Below, piece by piece: positions 30,163 to 39,790 of a DNA stretch of 64,000 nt (within the stretch, counting starts at the first letter, position 1; the number at the start of each line of letters is the position of its first letter). Made by a program: the position numbers and the translations under genes. The notes below the pieces were generated by a model. That model searched no databases. It was not told the DNA's origin and saw nothing but the letters and a program-made list of their open reading frames with translations. The DNA is from Streptomyces sp. A0958 (GTDB lineage Bacteria > Actinomycetota > Actinomycetes > Streptomycetales > Streptomycetaceae), in NCBI RefSeq assembly GCF_004795035.1, contig NZ_SSBK01000004.1, positions 186,001-250,000 on the forward strand, read 5' to 3'.

Positions 30163-31797
30163 TCAGTCCCGGCGCAGCAGCGCCACCATCACCTCGTGCA
30201 GCGCCGCCTCGGCGTCCTCGACGCCCGACTCCGCACGCCAGGCGACGAAGCCGTCGGGGCGCACCAGGACCGCACCGTCCGGGTGCGTCCCGTGCGCCTC
30301 GGCCCAGTCGGCCCCGTCCTCCGGCACCAGATCCCCGCCCGGGCCCGTACCGATCCCGAACGCGTCCAGCCGCACGCCCAGCCGGTCACCGACCCGGGCC
30401 GCGGCCCGCCGCCACACCGTGTCCGCACCATCGGCGAGCAGCACGAACGAGCGCTCGTACAGATCGAGGGTCGAGATCCGCTCGCCGGCCCGCCGCACCC
30501 ACAGGTGCGGCGCCCTGCTGCCCGGGTCACCCGCCAGCCGCATCCCCTCGGGGACGACCGGCTGCTCGGGGGGCACGCCCAGCACCGCGCCCCGCACGTA
30601 GCGGTAGCCCAGCGCCACGTTCAGCATCCCGCCCCGCTTGCCGCCGCCCACCGAGGGCGGCGGCGCGTAGCCGGGGTGGCTGTGCTCCTCGGACCGTGCC
30701 GAGGCGCGCTCACTGGTCGCCCGCGCCACCGGCAGCCGCTCCTCCCCGTATGTCTCCAGCAGCCCCCGGCCCGCCTCCCCGCGCAGCACCGCGGCCAGCT
30801 TCCACGCCAGGTTGTGCGCGTCCTGGATGCCGGTGTTGGAGCCGAACGCCCCGGTGGGCGACATCTCGTGCGCCGAGTCACCGGCCAGGAACACCCGGCC
30901 CCGCGAGTACCGCTCGGCCACCCGTTCAGCCGCGTGCCACGGCGCCTTTCCGGTGATCTCCACATCGATGTCCGGGGCGCCGACGGCGGTGCGGATGTGG
31001 CCGGCGCACCGCTCGTCCGTGAAGTCCTCCAGCGTCTCGCCGCGCTCCGGCTGCCACGGGGCGTGGAACACCCACTCCCGCTCGTTGTCCACCGGCAGCA
31101 GGGCCCCTTCCGCCTCCGGGTTGGTCAGGTAGCACACGATGAAGCGCCGGTCGCCCAGCACCTCGGCCAGAGCGCGCGAACGGAAGGTGATGCTCACGTT
31201 GTGGAACAGGTCGCCGGCCCCCGAACGGCCGATCCGCAACTGCTGACGGACCGGGCTGCGCGGCCCGTCCGCCGCGATCAGGTAGTCCGCCCGCACCGAC
31301 GTGTGCTCGCCCGTCTCCCGGTTCTTCAGCACCGCCGACACACCCGAGGCATCCGGGTCGAACGACATCATTTCGGTGGAGAACCGCAGGTCACCGCCCT
31401 GCTCCCGGGCTCGGTCCAGCAGGACGGGCTCCAGGTCGTTCTGGCTGCACAGGCACCAGCCCGTCGGGCTGAAACGCGCCAGCGCCCCGCCCGGGTCGAT
31501 TTCCCTGAACAGCCACTCCTGGTCGTCCCCGGTCAGCGAGCCGGCCTGGAGAATCCCGTGGTTCTCCGCCAGCACCGACGCCGCCGCCCGGATCTGCGGC
31601 TCCACGCCCGCCCTGCGGAACACCTCCATCGTGCGGACGTTGTTGCCGCGGCCACGCGGATGCGTCGAGGTGGCGGCGTGCTTCTCGACCAGCAGGTGCT
31701 CGACGCCGAGCCGGCCGAGGAAGAGGGACGCGGACAGGCCCACCAGCGAGCCGCCCACGATGAGGACCGGTACATGGAGGTCGACGTTCTCGTTCAT
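30163..31797 (-). CDS. whiE-ORFVIII: FAD-dependent aromatic hydroxylase of the spore-pigment cluster (WhiE-ORFVIII type)
   Basis: Class A flavoprotein monooxygenase of 544 aa, expected to hydroxylate the aromatic polyketide of the spore pigment. GxGxxG-like motif VPVLIVGGSLVGLSASLFLG, then HPRGRGNNVRTMEVFRRAG; middle DYLIAADGPRSPVR (DG motif); second FAD motif RVFLAGDSAHEMSPTGAFG. The C-terminal third is the thioredoxin-like domain of PheA/TfdB-type enzymes. It is divergent from the WhiE-ORFI homologue, exactly as ORFVIII in the S. coelicolor whiE locus. The ATG is preceded by GGAGCAACTC. In S. coelicolor this gene is expressed late, in the prespore, from its own promoter. Confidence 0.92.
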   Translation of the reverse strand: MNENVDLHVPVLIVGGSLVGLSASLFLGRLGVEHLLVEKHAATSTHPRGRGNNVRTMEVFRRAGVEPQIRAAASVLAENHGILQAGSLTGDDQEWLFREIDPGGALARFSPTGWCLCSQNDLEPVLLDRAREQGGDLRFSTEMMSFDPDASGVSAVLKNRETGEHTSVRADYLIAADGPRSPVRQQLRIGRSGAGDLFHNVSITFRSRALAEVLGDRRFIVCYLTNPEAEGALLPVDNEREWVFHAPWQPERGETLEDFTDERCAGHIRTAVGAPDIDVEITGKAPWHAAERVAERYSRGRVFLAGDSAHEMSPTGAFGSNTGIQDAHNLAWKLAAVLRGEAGRGLLETYGEERLPVARATSERASARSEEHSHPGYAPPPSVGGGKRGGMLNVALGYRYVRGAVLGVPPEQPVVPEGMRLAGDPGSRAPHLWVRRAGERISTLDLYERSFVLLADGADTVWRRAAARVGDRLGVRLDAFGIGTGPGGDLVPEDGADWAEAHGTHPDGAVLVRPDGFVAWRAESGVEDAEAALHEVMVALLRRD

Positions 31798-31883
31798 GAG
31801 TTGCTCCAGCTCCGACGCCGTACAGATGCACTGTCCATGCCCGTGTCGCGGCCGTGTCGGAGCGCTTCGGACGCCTGCTCACC

Positions 31884-31894
31884 TGAACGGTTCA
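31884..31894. promoter_or_regulatory. palindrome TGAACGGTTCA in the whiE divergent promoter region
   Basis: Perfect 5+1+5 palindrome inside the 286-bp gap between the hydroxylase and the ORFI gene, followed by the only A/T-rich block there (CATAAATC, 31893-31900). It could be an operator or overlap one of the two divergent promoters. No promoter element can be assigned with confidence. Confidence 0.35.
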
Positions 31895-32083
31895 TAAATC
31901 TCGCGTCGGGCGGACCAGCGTTTCACGATCGGTCACGGAGACGACGCCCTCGATTCCGGGCGGGCCGTGCGCGATCGCCCGGGAGACTCCCCGTTCCGAT
32001 TCCCCTCGGCAGCCGACGGTTCCCCACCGGCCCGGCCGGCTCTCCCCGCGTCTTTGCCTCTCAGCGTCGAAGGAGTTCGCAAG

Positions 32084-33205
32084 ATGACCACCACCCTCTC
32101 GGAACGGATCTCCCAGTCCGCCTTCGACGGATCAAGACTGCGTGTCGTGCTGCTGCTGGACCTGCACGACGGCGCCCAGACGCAGTTCCTGGAGGCGTAC
32201 GAGCACATGCGCAACCAGGTCGCCTCCATCCCCGGGCACATCAGCGACCAGCTGTGCCAGTCCATCGAGAACCCCTCGCAGTGGCTGATCACCAGCGAGT
32301 GGGAGAGCGCGCCGCCCTTCCTCGCCTGGGTCAACAGCGAGGAGCACGTCGCCACCGTGCAGCCCCTGCACAGCTGCGTACGCGACACCCGTTCGCTGCG
32401 CTTCAGCGTCCTGCGCGAGACCGGCAAGGGCTTCGAGTCGGTGCCCGACCCGCTCAAGGCAAGCCTCCAGACCTCCCCGCGCCTCGGCGACGGCGTCGTA
32501 CGCCACGCACTCACCTTCACCGTCAAGCCGGGCACCGAGGACATCGTCGCCGGGCTCCTCGCCGACTACGAATCGCCCCGGTCGCGCGTCGACGACCACA
32601 CCCGGCTGCGCCGCACCTCACTGTTCATGCACGGCAACCGGGTGGTGCGCGCCGTCGAGGTCGAGGGCGACCTCATGGCCGCGCTGCGCCACGTCTCCCG
32701 CCAGCCCGAGATCCGCGCCGTCGAGGAGGCCATCAACCCCTACCTCGAACAGGACCGGGACCTCGCCGACCCCGACTCCGCCCGGATGTTCTTCACCCGC
32801 GCGGCCCTGCCCACCGTCCACCACGTATCGGCGGGCCGCCACGCCCCCGAGGAACTGCGCCGGCACGCGGTCCTCTACCAGGCCAAGGAGGGCTGCGGGA
32901 TGGCCCTGGCCCGGCTGCTGGCCGGTCACGACGAGGAGGCCGCCGACGACACCGGCAGCCCCATCGACAGCAGCACCATCTTCCAGCGCGACGACGTCGT
33001 GGTCCGCCTCCTGGAGGCGAGCGGCCCGCTCGACGCGCAGCCCGCCCAGGCGCTCGGCATCCACGGCCCCGGCAAGGCGGCCAGGCTGGCCCGCCTCCTG
33101 GACGGGGAAGCGAACGCCGTACCGGCCACCGACCAGGACGCCGCACGCTTCCTCGCCCGGTCGGAGATGCGGCTGATCACCGACCGGCGGGCCGCGGATT
33201 CCTGA
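32084..33205 (+). CDS. whiE-ORFI: SchA/CurD-like protein of the spore-pigment cluster (WhiE-ORFI type)
   Basis: Protein of 373 aa, first gene of the pigment operon, homologous in position and character to WhiE-ORFI, SchA and CurD. The function is unknown; the N-terminal half ([20 protein letters not shown], then [20 protein letters not shown]) looks like a ferredoxin-like antibiotic-monooxygenase (ABM) fold. A second similar stretch begins [20 protein letters not shown]. The C-terminal 150 residues have no recognisable motif. ATG 32084 follows AAGGAG at 32070-32075. The gene is 76 bp upstream of the cupin gene. Confidence 0.88.
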   Translation: MTTTLSERISQSAFDGSRLRVVLLLDLHDGAQTQFLEAYEHMRNQVASIPGHISDQLCQSIENPSQWLITSEWESAPPFLAWVNSEEHVATVQPLHSCVRDTRSLRFSVLRETGKGFESVPDPLKASLQTSPRLGDGVVRHALTFTVKPGTEDIVAGLLADYESPRSRVDDHTRLRRTSLFMHGNRVVRAVEVEGDLMAALRHVSRQPEIRAVEEAINPYLEQDRDLADPDSARMFFTRAALPTVHHVSAGRHAPEELRRHAVLYQAKEGCGMALARLLAGHDEEAADDTGSPIDSSTIFQRDDVVVRLLEASGPLDAQPAQALGIHGPGKAARLARLLDGEANAVPATDQDAARFLARSEMRLITDRRAADS

Positions 33206-33281
33206 ACCGCGCTCCGGCATCCGGGGGGTTCTCGCTCGACCCGTCACCACAACGCGCCCTGCGCCCAGGAGGAAAGCAGTC

Positions 33282-33716
33282 ATGACCACGCACCGGCCAC
33301 GCATCGTGGACCTCAGTGAGACCCAGCCCAACCGCAGGCGCGGAGGCGACCTGCGCGCCCTGCTCACCCCGACCGCGGTGGGCGCCACCAGCGGCTTCAT
33401 GGGACTGGCCCTCGTCGAGCCCGGCGACCGCATCGGCGAGCACTACCACCCGTACTCGGAGGAGTTCGTCTACGTCGTGCAGGGGCTCCTGGAGGTCGAC
33501 CTGGACGGGGAGACGCACGCGATGCGCCCCGACCAGGGGCTGCTGATCCCCCCGCACGTGCGCCACCGCTTCCGCAACGTGGGCGACACCGAGGCGCGCA
33601 TGGTCTTCCACCTCGGCCCGCTCGCCCCCCGCCCGGAACTCGGCCACGTCGACACCGAGGTGACCGAGACCGCCGAGCGCGGCGCGCCGCCGGAACGAAC
33701 CGAGGCCGCCTCATGA
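33282..33716 (+). CDS. whiE-ORFII: cupin protein of the spore-pigment cluster (WhiE-ORFII type)
   Basis: Single-domain cupin of 144 aa. Motif 1: [21 protein letters not shown] with two His and a Glu as metal ligands. Motif 2: [20 protein letters not shown] with a third His. Proteins of this position are needed for normal pigment in related clusters, but the chemistry is undetermined; oxygenase or cyclase-helper roles have been proposed. AGGAGG precedes the ATG. The stop overlaps the ketosynthase start (ATGA). Confidence 0.9.
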   Translation: MTTHRPRIVDLSETQPNRRRGGDLRALLTPTAVGATSGFMGLALVEPGDRIGEHYHPYSEEFVYVVQGLLEVDLDGETHAMRPDQGLLIPPHVRHRFRNVGDTEARMVFHLGPLAPRPELGHVDTEVTETAERGAPPERTEAAS

Positions 33717-34981
33717 CCCGGCGCGTGGCGGTCACCGGAGTCGGCGTCGTCGCCCCCGGCGGCATCGGGGCCCCGGCCTTCTGGGACCTCCTCTCCAACG
33801 GCCGCACCGCGACCCGGGGCATCACCCTCTTCGACCCGGCGGGCTTCCGATCCCGGATCGCCGCCGAGTGCGACTTCGACCCGGCCGCCCACGGGCTGGA
33901 CGACGAGGAGACCGCCCGCGCGGACCGGTACGTGCAGTTCGCGATGGTCGCCGCCCGCGAGGCGCTGGCCGACGCCGGTCTCGACACCGAGCGGACCGAC
34001 CCCTGGCGGATGGGCGTCTCCCTGGGCACAGCCGTCGGCGGAACCACCCGGCTGGAGCACGACTACGTCGCCGTCAGCGAGAGCGGGGCGCGGTGGGACG
34101 TCGACCACCGCCGGGCCGGGCCCCACCTGGAACGCGCCTTCTCGCCCAGTTCGCTGGCCTCGGCCGTGGCCGAGCAGGTCGGCGCGCACGGCCCCGTGCA
34201 GACCGTCTCCACCGGCTGCACCTCCGGCCTCGACGCCATCGGCTACGCCTTCCACTCCATCGAGGAGGGACGGGTCGACGTCTGCATCGCCGGGGCCTCC
34301 GACTCGCCGATCACCCCGATCACCGTGGCCTGCTTCGACGCGATCAAGGCGACCTCCCCCAACAACGAGGACCCGGAGCACGCCTCCCGGCCCTTCGACG
34401 CGCGCCGCGACGGATTCGTGATGGGCGAGGGCGGGGCCGTCCTCGTCCTGGAGGAGCTGGAGCACGCCCGGGCCCGCGGGGCGACGGTCTACTGCGAGAT
34501 CGCGGGCTACGCGACCTTCGGCAACGCCTACCACATGACCGGGCTGACCCCCGAGGGCCTGGAGATGGCCGAGGCGATCAACCGCGCGCTCGGCCATGCC
34601 CGGATCGCCCCGCAGGAGATCGACTACGTCAACGCGCACGGGTCGGGCACCAAGCAGAACGACCGGCACGAGACCGCCGCGGTGAAGCGGGCGCTCGGCT
34701 CCCACGCCCACAAGGTGCCGATGAGCTCCATCAAGTCGATGGTGGGCCACTCCCTCGGCGCGATCGGGGCGATAGAGATCGCGGCCTGCGTCCTGGCCCT
34801 GGTCAACCAGACGGTGCCGCCGACGGCGAACTACGAGTCCGCGGACCCCGAGTGCGACCTCGACTACGTCCCGCGCACCGCCCGCCCCGTGAAGCTGCGC
34901 AGCGTGCTGTCGGTCGGCAGCGGCTTCGGCGGCTTCCAGTCCGCGGTGGCCCTGACCCGAACCGGTGGGAGGACACCATGA
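33713..34981 (+). CDS. whiE-ORFIII: type II polyketide ketosynthase alpha (WhiE-ORFIII type)
   Basis: KS-alpha subunit of the minimal type II polyketide synthase, 422 aa, which with the chain-length factor condenses malonyl units on the ACP. The catalytic set is complete by codon count: Cys169 ([11 protein letters not shown]), His309 ([12 protein letters not shown]), Lys341 and His346 ([18 protein letters not shown]), the same numbering as actinorhodin KS. The N-terminus [15 protein letters not shown] is typical. Translation is coupled to both neighbours (overlaps of 4 bp on each side), ensuring stoichiometric KS and CLF. Confidence 0.97.
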   Translation: MTRRVAVTGVGVVAPGGIGAPAFWDLLSNGRTATRGITLFDPAGFRSRIAAECDFDPAAHGLDDEETARADRYVQFAMVAAREALADAGLDTERTDPWRMGVSLGTAVGGTTRLEHDYVAVSESGARWDVDHRRAGPHLERAFSPSSLASAVAEQVGAHGPVQTVSTGCTSGLDAIGYAFHSIEEGRVDVCIAGASDSPITPITVACFDAIKATSPNNEDPEHASRPFDARRDGFVMGEGGAVLVLEELEHARARGATVYCEIAGYATFGNAYHMTGLTPEGLEMAEAINRALGHARIAPQEIDYVNAHGSGTKQNDRHETAAVKRALGSHAHKVPMSSIKSMVGHSLGAIGAIEIAACVLALVNQTVPPTANYESADPECDLDYVPRTARPVKLRSVLSVGSGFGGFQSAVALTRTGGRTP

Positions 34982-36216
34982 GCACCCGAAAGGCCAGGCG
35001 CACCGTCGTCACCGGCATCGGCGTCGTCGCCCCCAACGGCACGAGCACCGAAGCCTTCTGGAAGCGGACGCAGGAAGGCCTGAGCGTCCTCGACCGGGTC
35101 ACCCGCGAAGGGTGCGAGGACCTGCCGCTGCACATCGCCGGCGAGGTCCGCGGCTTCGACCCGGTCGCGCTCATCGAGGAGCGCTACCTCGTACAGACCG
35201 ACCGGTTCACGCACTTCGCGATGGCAGCCGCCGACATGGCCCTGGACGACGCCCGGCTGGGCCGCGCCGACTACGAGGACCAGCCGTTCGGCGTGGGCGT
35301 GGTCACGGCGGCCGGCTCCGGCGGCGGCGAGTTCGGACAGCGCGAACTGCAACGGCTGTGGGGCCAGGGCTCCACGTACGTCGGCCCCTACCAGTCGATC
35401 GCCTGGTTCTACGCGGCGAGCACCGGGCAGATCTCCATCCGCGGCGGCTTCAAGGGGCCGTGCGCGGTGGTGGCCAGCGACGAGGCCGGCGGCCTCGACG
35501 CGCTGGCACACGCCGACAGGTCCGTCCGGCGCGGCACCGACGCCGTGGTGGTGGGCGCTGCGGAGGCCCCGCTCGCGCCCTACTCCGTGGTCTGCCAGCT
35601 CGGCTACCGCGACCTGAGCGCCTGCGAGGACCCGACGCGCGCCTACCGCCCGTTCACCTCGGACGCCTGCGGATTCGTGCCCGCCGAGGGCGGCGCGATG
35701 TTCGTGGTCGAGGAGGCGGAGGCGGCGCAGGAGCGCGGCGCCCGGATCAGGGCCGAGATCGCCGGCCACGCCGCCACCTTCACCACCGCGGCGCACTGGG
35801 AGGAGTCCCGCGAGGGCCTTGCCCACGCCATCGAGGGCGCGCTGCGGGAAGCCGGCTGCGCGCCCGACGAGGTCGACGTGGTCTTCGCGGACGCGCTCGG
35901 CTCACCGGCCGCCGACCGGGCCGAGGCGCTGGCCCTGGCCGACGCGCTCGGTCCGCACAGCCGGCGTGTCCCGGTGACCGCCCCCAAGACCGGCACCGGC
36001 CGCGCCTACTGCGGGGCCCCCGTCCTGGACGCGGCGGCCGCCGTCCTGTCCATGGAGAACGGCCTCGTCCCGCCCACGCCCAACGTCTTCGAGGTCTGCC
36101 ACGACCTCGACGTCGTCACCGGGCGGGCCCGCCCCGCCGAGCTGCGCACGGCGCTCGTGCTCAGCCGCGGCCTCATGGGATCGAACGCGGCGATGGTGCT
36201 GCGGCGCCCCGCGTGA
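34978..36216 (+). CDS. whiE-ORFIV: type II polyketide chain-length factor, KS-beta (WhiE-ORFIV type)
   Basis: Partner of KS-alpha, 412 aa, that sets polyketide length and helps generate the acetyl starter by decarboxylation. The active-site cysteine position carries Glu169 ([16 protein letters not shown]), where most chain-length factors have Gln. The KS histidines are also lost ([24 protein letters not shown]). N-terminus: [20 protein letters not shown]. The WhiE-type factor is expected to give a dodecaketide (C24) chain, by analogy with S. coelicolor. ATG 34978 overlaps the KS stop. Confidence 0.96.
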   Translation: MSTRKARRTVVTGIGVVAPNGTSTEAFWKRTQEGLSVLDRVTREGCEDLPLHIAGEVRGFDPVALIEERYLVQTDRFTHFAMAAADMALDDARLGRADYEDQPFGVGVVTAAGSGGGEFGQRELQRLWGQGSTYVGPYQSIAWFYAASTGQISIRGGFKGPCAVVASDEAGGLDALAHADRSVRRGTDAVVVGAAEAPLAPYSVVCQLGYRDLSACEDPTRAYRPFTSDACGFVPAEGGAMFVVEEAEAAQERGARIRAEIAGHAATFTTAAHWEESREGLAHAIEGALREAGCAPDEVDVVFADALGSPAADRAEALALADALGPHSRRVPVTAPKTGTGRAYCGAPVLDAAAAVLSMENGLVPPTPNVFEVCHDLDVVTGRARPAELRTALVLSRGLMGSNAAMVLRRPA

Positions 36217-36251
36217 GCCCCACCCACCCTCGTGAGAAGGAGAAGGCCCTC

Positions 36252-36990
<739 letters not shown>

Positions 36991-37061
36991 CCCACCGTCG
37001 CAGGCCGGCCACCCGGCCTCCCGGCCGGGTCCCGGTCCGGGGTAGCAGAAAGGCACCACCG

Positions 37062-37394
37062 ATGCACCACGCTCTGATCGTCGCCCGGATGGCGCCGGGA
37101 TCGGCCCCGGACATCGCGGAGCTGTTCGCCGCCTCCGACAACAGTGAGCTGCCGCACCTGGTCGGCGTCACCCGGCGCAAGCTGTTCCAGTTCGGTGACG
37201 TCTACCTGCACATGATCGAGTCCGAGCGCCCGCCGGGCCCGGAGATCGCCAAGGTCACCGAACACCCGGAGTTCAGGGGCATCAGCGAACGGCTCACCGC
37301 CTTCGTCAGCCCCTACGACCCGCAGACCTGGCGGGGGCCGAAGGACGCGATGGCCCAGGAGTTCTACCGCTGGGAGCGCGACACCACCGCGTGA
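37062..37394 (+). CDS. whiE-ORFVII: TcmI-family polyketide cyclase (WhiE-ORFVII type)
   Basis: Small (110 aa) ferredoxin-like cyclase of the TcmI family, last gene of the pigment operon, expected to close later rings. Typical sequence: MHHALIVARMAPGSAPDIAE, then LPHLVGVTRRKLFQFGDVYL and the Pro-rich QTWRGPKDAMAQEFYRWE. AGAAAGG is 8-14 bases upstream. The 71-bp gap after the aromatase is the largest within the downstream part of the operon. A perfect hairpin follows 10 bp after the stop. Confidence 0.94.
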   Translation: MHHALIVARMAPGSAPDIAELFAASDNSELPHLVGVTRRKLFQFGDVYLHMIESERPPGPEIAKVTEHPEFRGISERLTAFVSPYDPQTWRGPKDAMAQEFYRWERDTTA

Positions 37395-37404
37395 GCGACG
37401 ACGA

Positions 37405-37442
37405 CCGCCCCGGTTCCGGCCGCACAGCCGGAACCGGGGCGG
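37405..37442. terminator. bidirectional terminator between the whiE operon and the O-methyltransferase
   Basis: Perfect 16-bp inverted repeat: CCGCCCCGGTTCCGGC (37405-37420) and its complement (37427-37442), with loop CGCACA. It lies between two convergent stops. Confidence 0.9.
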
Positions 37443-37461
37443 TTCGCGTATGCCCCGGGGG

Positions 37462-38523
37462 TCAGTCCGGCACCACGCACTCGAACGCGTGGAGGTACGG
37501 GTTGACCGGCCGGATCTCGCCGATCCGCAGCCCCGCCTCGGACAGCCGGTCCACCAGGCTCTGCCGGGTGTGCTTGGCCCCGCCCACGTTCAGGAGCAGC
37601 AGCAGGTCCATGGCGGTGGTGAACCGCATCGACGGGGTGTCGTCGACGAGGTTCTCGATGACGACGACCCGGGCGCCCGGACGGGCGGCCGCGACGACGC
37701 AGCGCAGCGCCCGGCGGGTGCTGTCGTCGTCCCACTCCAGGATGTTCTTGATGATGTAGAGGTCGGCGGCCACCGGGATGCCCTCCCGGCAGTCGCCGGC
37801 CACGATGCTCGCCCGCCCGGCCAGCGCACCGCCGTCCCGCAGCCGCTCGTCGGCCCGGGCGATCACCCCCGGCAGGTCCATCAGGGTGCCGCTGACCGAC
37901 GGGTGCTTCTCCAGCAGGCTCGCCAGCACGTGCCCCTGGCCGCCGCCGATGTCGGCGACGACCGAAACGCCGGTGAGGTCGAGCAGGGCGGCGACGTCCA
38001 GCGCCGACTGCACGCTGGAGGTGGTCATGGCCTGGTTGAACACCTGGGCCGACTCGTGGGCGTCCTGGTGGAGGTAGTCGAAGAACTCCTTGCCGAACGC
38101 CTCCTCGAAGACGTTGCCGCCGGAGCGCACAGCGTCCTCCAGCCGGGGCCAGACCTCCCACGTCCAGGGCTCCGTGCACCACAGCGAGATGGCCCGCAGG
38201 CTGTCCGGGTCGTCCTCCCGCAGCAGCCGGGACATGTCGGTGTGCGCGAAGGTGCCGTCGGCGTTCTCCGTGAAGACGCCGTAGCAGGCCAGCGCCCGCA
38301 GCAGCCGCCGCAGCGGCCCGGCCTCGGTCTTCACCGCCGCCGCCAGCCGCTCCGCGGTCTCGGGCGTCTCGCCCAGCGCGTCGGCGACACCCAGCCGGGC
38401 GGCGGCGCGCACGGCCGCGGAGCGGGCCGCGCCGAACACGAGCTCGCGCAGCCGCATGGCCGGCTGCGGGGTGGGAAGGGGCTGGACGGGAGTGGTGCCG
38501 GTGGTGGTGCTCACGGTGGTCAT
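37462..38523 (-). CDS. SAM-dependent O-methyltransferase (plant/CrtF-type, winged-helix dimerisation domain)
   Basis: O-methyltransferase of 353 aa of the family that modifies polyketide hydroxyls. The N-terminal winged-helix dimerisation domain spans 30-115 (LGVADALGETPETAERLAA). The SAM-binding fold starts at VVADIGGGQGHVLASLLEKH near residue 184. The catalytic region is IKNILEWDDDSTRRAL, where the usual base-like His is replaced by Glu-Trp-Asp sequence, so the base is uncertain. ATG 38523 follows GAGGAG about 13 bases upstream. It faces the pigment operon tail to tail and lies 35 bp downstream of the beta-helix gene, so it is probably co-transcribed with that, not with the PKS. A tailoring role on the spore pigment is inferred from location. 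Confidence 0.85.
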   Translation of the reverse strand: MTTVSTTTGTTPVQPLPTPQPAMRLRELVFGAARSAAVRAAARLGVADALGETPETAERLAAAVKTEAGPLRRLLRALACYGVFTENADGTFAHTDMSRLLREDDPDSLRAISLWCTEPWTWEVWPRLEDAVRSGGNVFEEAFGKEFFDYLHQDAHESAQVFNQAMTTSSVQSALDVAALLDLTGVSVVADIGGGQGHVLASLLEKHPSVSGTLMDLPGVIARADERLRDGGALAGRASIVAGDCREGIPVAADLYIIKNILEWDDDSTRRALRCVVAAARPGARVVVIENLVDDTPSMRFTTAMDLLLLLNVGGAKHTRQSLVDRLSEAGLRIGEIRPVNPYLHAFECVVPD

Positions 38524-38558
38524 GCCGTCTCGCTTCTCCTCGTACGGGGGGTCACCGG

Positions 38559-39632
38559 TCAGCACATTCCGGCCGGTGCGGAGGTCGTGCAGACATTGCC
38601 GGTGAACCGGTTGCCCGTGCCGGTGTCCCGGTCGGCCAGGTCCGCGGGCCGGTTGCCGAGGACCACGTTGCGGCTGACGGTGTTGTCGGTGTTCTTCGCG
38701 CCCACGAAGCTCTTGAAGAGCACGACGCCACCCGACAGCGGTGTCTCGCCCACGTTGTCGCGGATCACGTTGGACCGCACCTCGGTGGACTCGGCGCCGG
38801 TCAGGACGATCCCGGAACCCTGGATCGCGGGCAGCCGGTCGGTGGCGGCGCAGAACTTGTTGTTCCCGGTGATCCGGTTGGAGCGCAGGGTCATGGCGCC
38901 GGCCTGCGGTGTCCCCTCGTCGCCGACGACGAACACCCCGCTGCAGTTGGCGGTGAGGGTGTTGTCGCGCACCGACAGGTTGCGCACCCGGCGGGCGGTG
39001 AATCCGATCCGGTTGTCGGTCAGGGTGTTGCCCCGGATCAGGGTGCCGCCGGTGTCGGTGGCCCCGCCCTCCTCGTCGACGCTGTTGGCGACGAAGATGC
39101 CCGCGTCACCGTTGGAGCGGGCCGTGCTGTCCCGGATGTCGGAGCGGGTGGAGCGCTGCTCGGCGATGCCCCACACGCCGTTGGCTTCGGCGGTCACCGC
39201 CCGGACGTCCAGCCGGTCGGTCCAGGACGCCCAGACGCCGCTGTTGGCGAACCCGGTGACGCGCAGGGACCTCACGGACACGCCGTCCACGGTGCCGCGC
39301 GCCGTGCCGAGGACGCAGATCCCGTTCCCCGCCTGCGCGCAGGCGTTGTCCGGCCGCGCCCGGCCGGTGGCGGGCATGATGACGGTCCGGTCCCCGTACC
39401 CGCGCAGGGTCAGGCCGGGCTTGGTGATGAGCACGCTCTCGCGGTAGGTGCCGGGCCGGACGACGATGGTGTCCCCGGGCCGCGCGGCGTCCACCGCCGC
39501 TTGGATGGACTGCCCCGGCGCGACCACGTGACCGCCGGCGGCGGCGGCCGGGACGGCCGGTGCCGCCGCGCCCAGTGCGGCGGCCGATGCGGCTGCGATG
39601 CCCACGAGGCGTGTGATGTGTCGTTTCCTCAT
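38559..39632 (-). CDS. secreted right-handed parallel beta-helix protein
   Basis: Exported protein of 357 aa with a Sec signal peptide (MRKRHITRLVGIAAASAAAL, then cleavage after AAPAVPAAAAG). The rest is a right-handed beta-helix of about 20-25-residue coils (GQSIQAAVDAARPGDTIVVR; repeated blocks such as VRSNVIRDNVGETPLSGGVV and TGGTLIRGNTLTDNRIGFTA), as in pectate-lyase-like and NosD proteins. There are two C-terminal Cys residues. No catalytic triad can be assigned, so a polysaccharide-binding or lyase role is open. Location next to the spore-pigment cluster suggests a spore-envelope function, an inference only. The ATG lies six bases after a TAGCTT -10-like element, suggesting a leaderless mRNA. 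Confidence 0.87.
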   Translation of the reverse strand: MRKRHITRLVGIAAASAAALGAAAPAVPAAAAGGHVVAPGQSIQAAVDAARPGDTIVVRPGTYRESVLITKPGLTLRGYGDRTVIMPATGRARPDNACAQAGNGICVLGTARGTVDGVSVRSLRVTGFANSGVWASWTDRLDVRAVTAEANGVWGIAEQRSTRSDIRDSTARSNGDAGIFVANSVDEEGGATDTGGTLIRGNTLTDNRIGFTARRVRNLSVRDNTLTANCSGVFVVGDEGTPQAGAMTLRSNRITGNNKFCAATDRLPAIQGSGIVLTGAESTEVRSNVIRDNVGETPLSGGVVLFKSFVGAKNTDNTVSRNVVLGNRPADLADRDTGTGNRFTGNVCTTSAPAGMC

Positions 39633-39638
39633 GAGCCG

Positions 39639-39644
39639 AAGCTA
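39639..39644 (-). promoter_or_regulatory. candidate -10 element (TAGCTT) of the beta-helix gene
   Basis: On the minus strand TAGCTT ends six bases before the ATG at 39632, and no ribosome-binding site lies between, as in leaderless genes. No -35 match is seen, so another sigma factor or an activator may be involved. Confidence 0.35.
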
Positions 39645-39790
39645 TGGGCGATCCCCCTCCCTTGCACGTACGGTGAGCGGTTGGACACGGGACGTGCCCG
39701 AATGGCTCACGCCCGCACCGCCGCCCCGCCTCCGCCGCGGACCCGCGACCGTCCACTCGGGTGAACCGGGCCGGGCGGCCCGCGCCCGGC

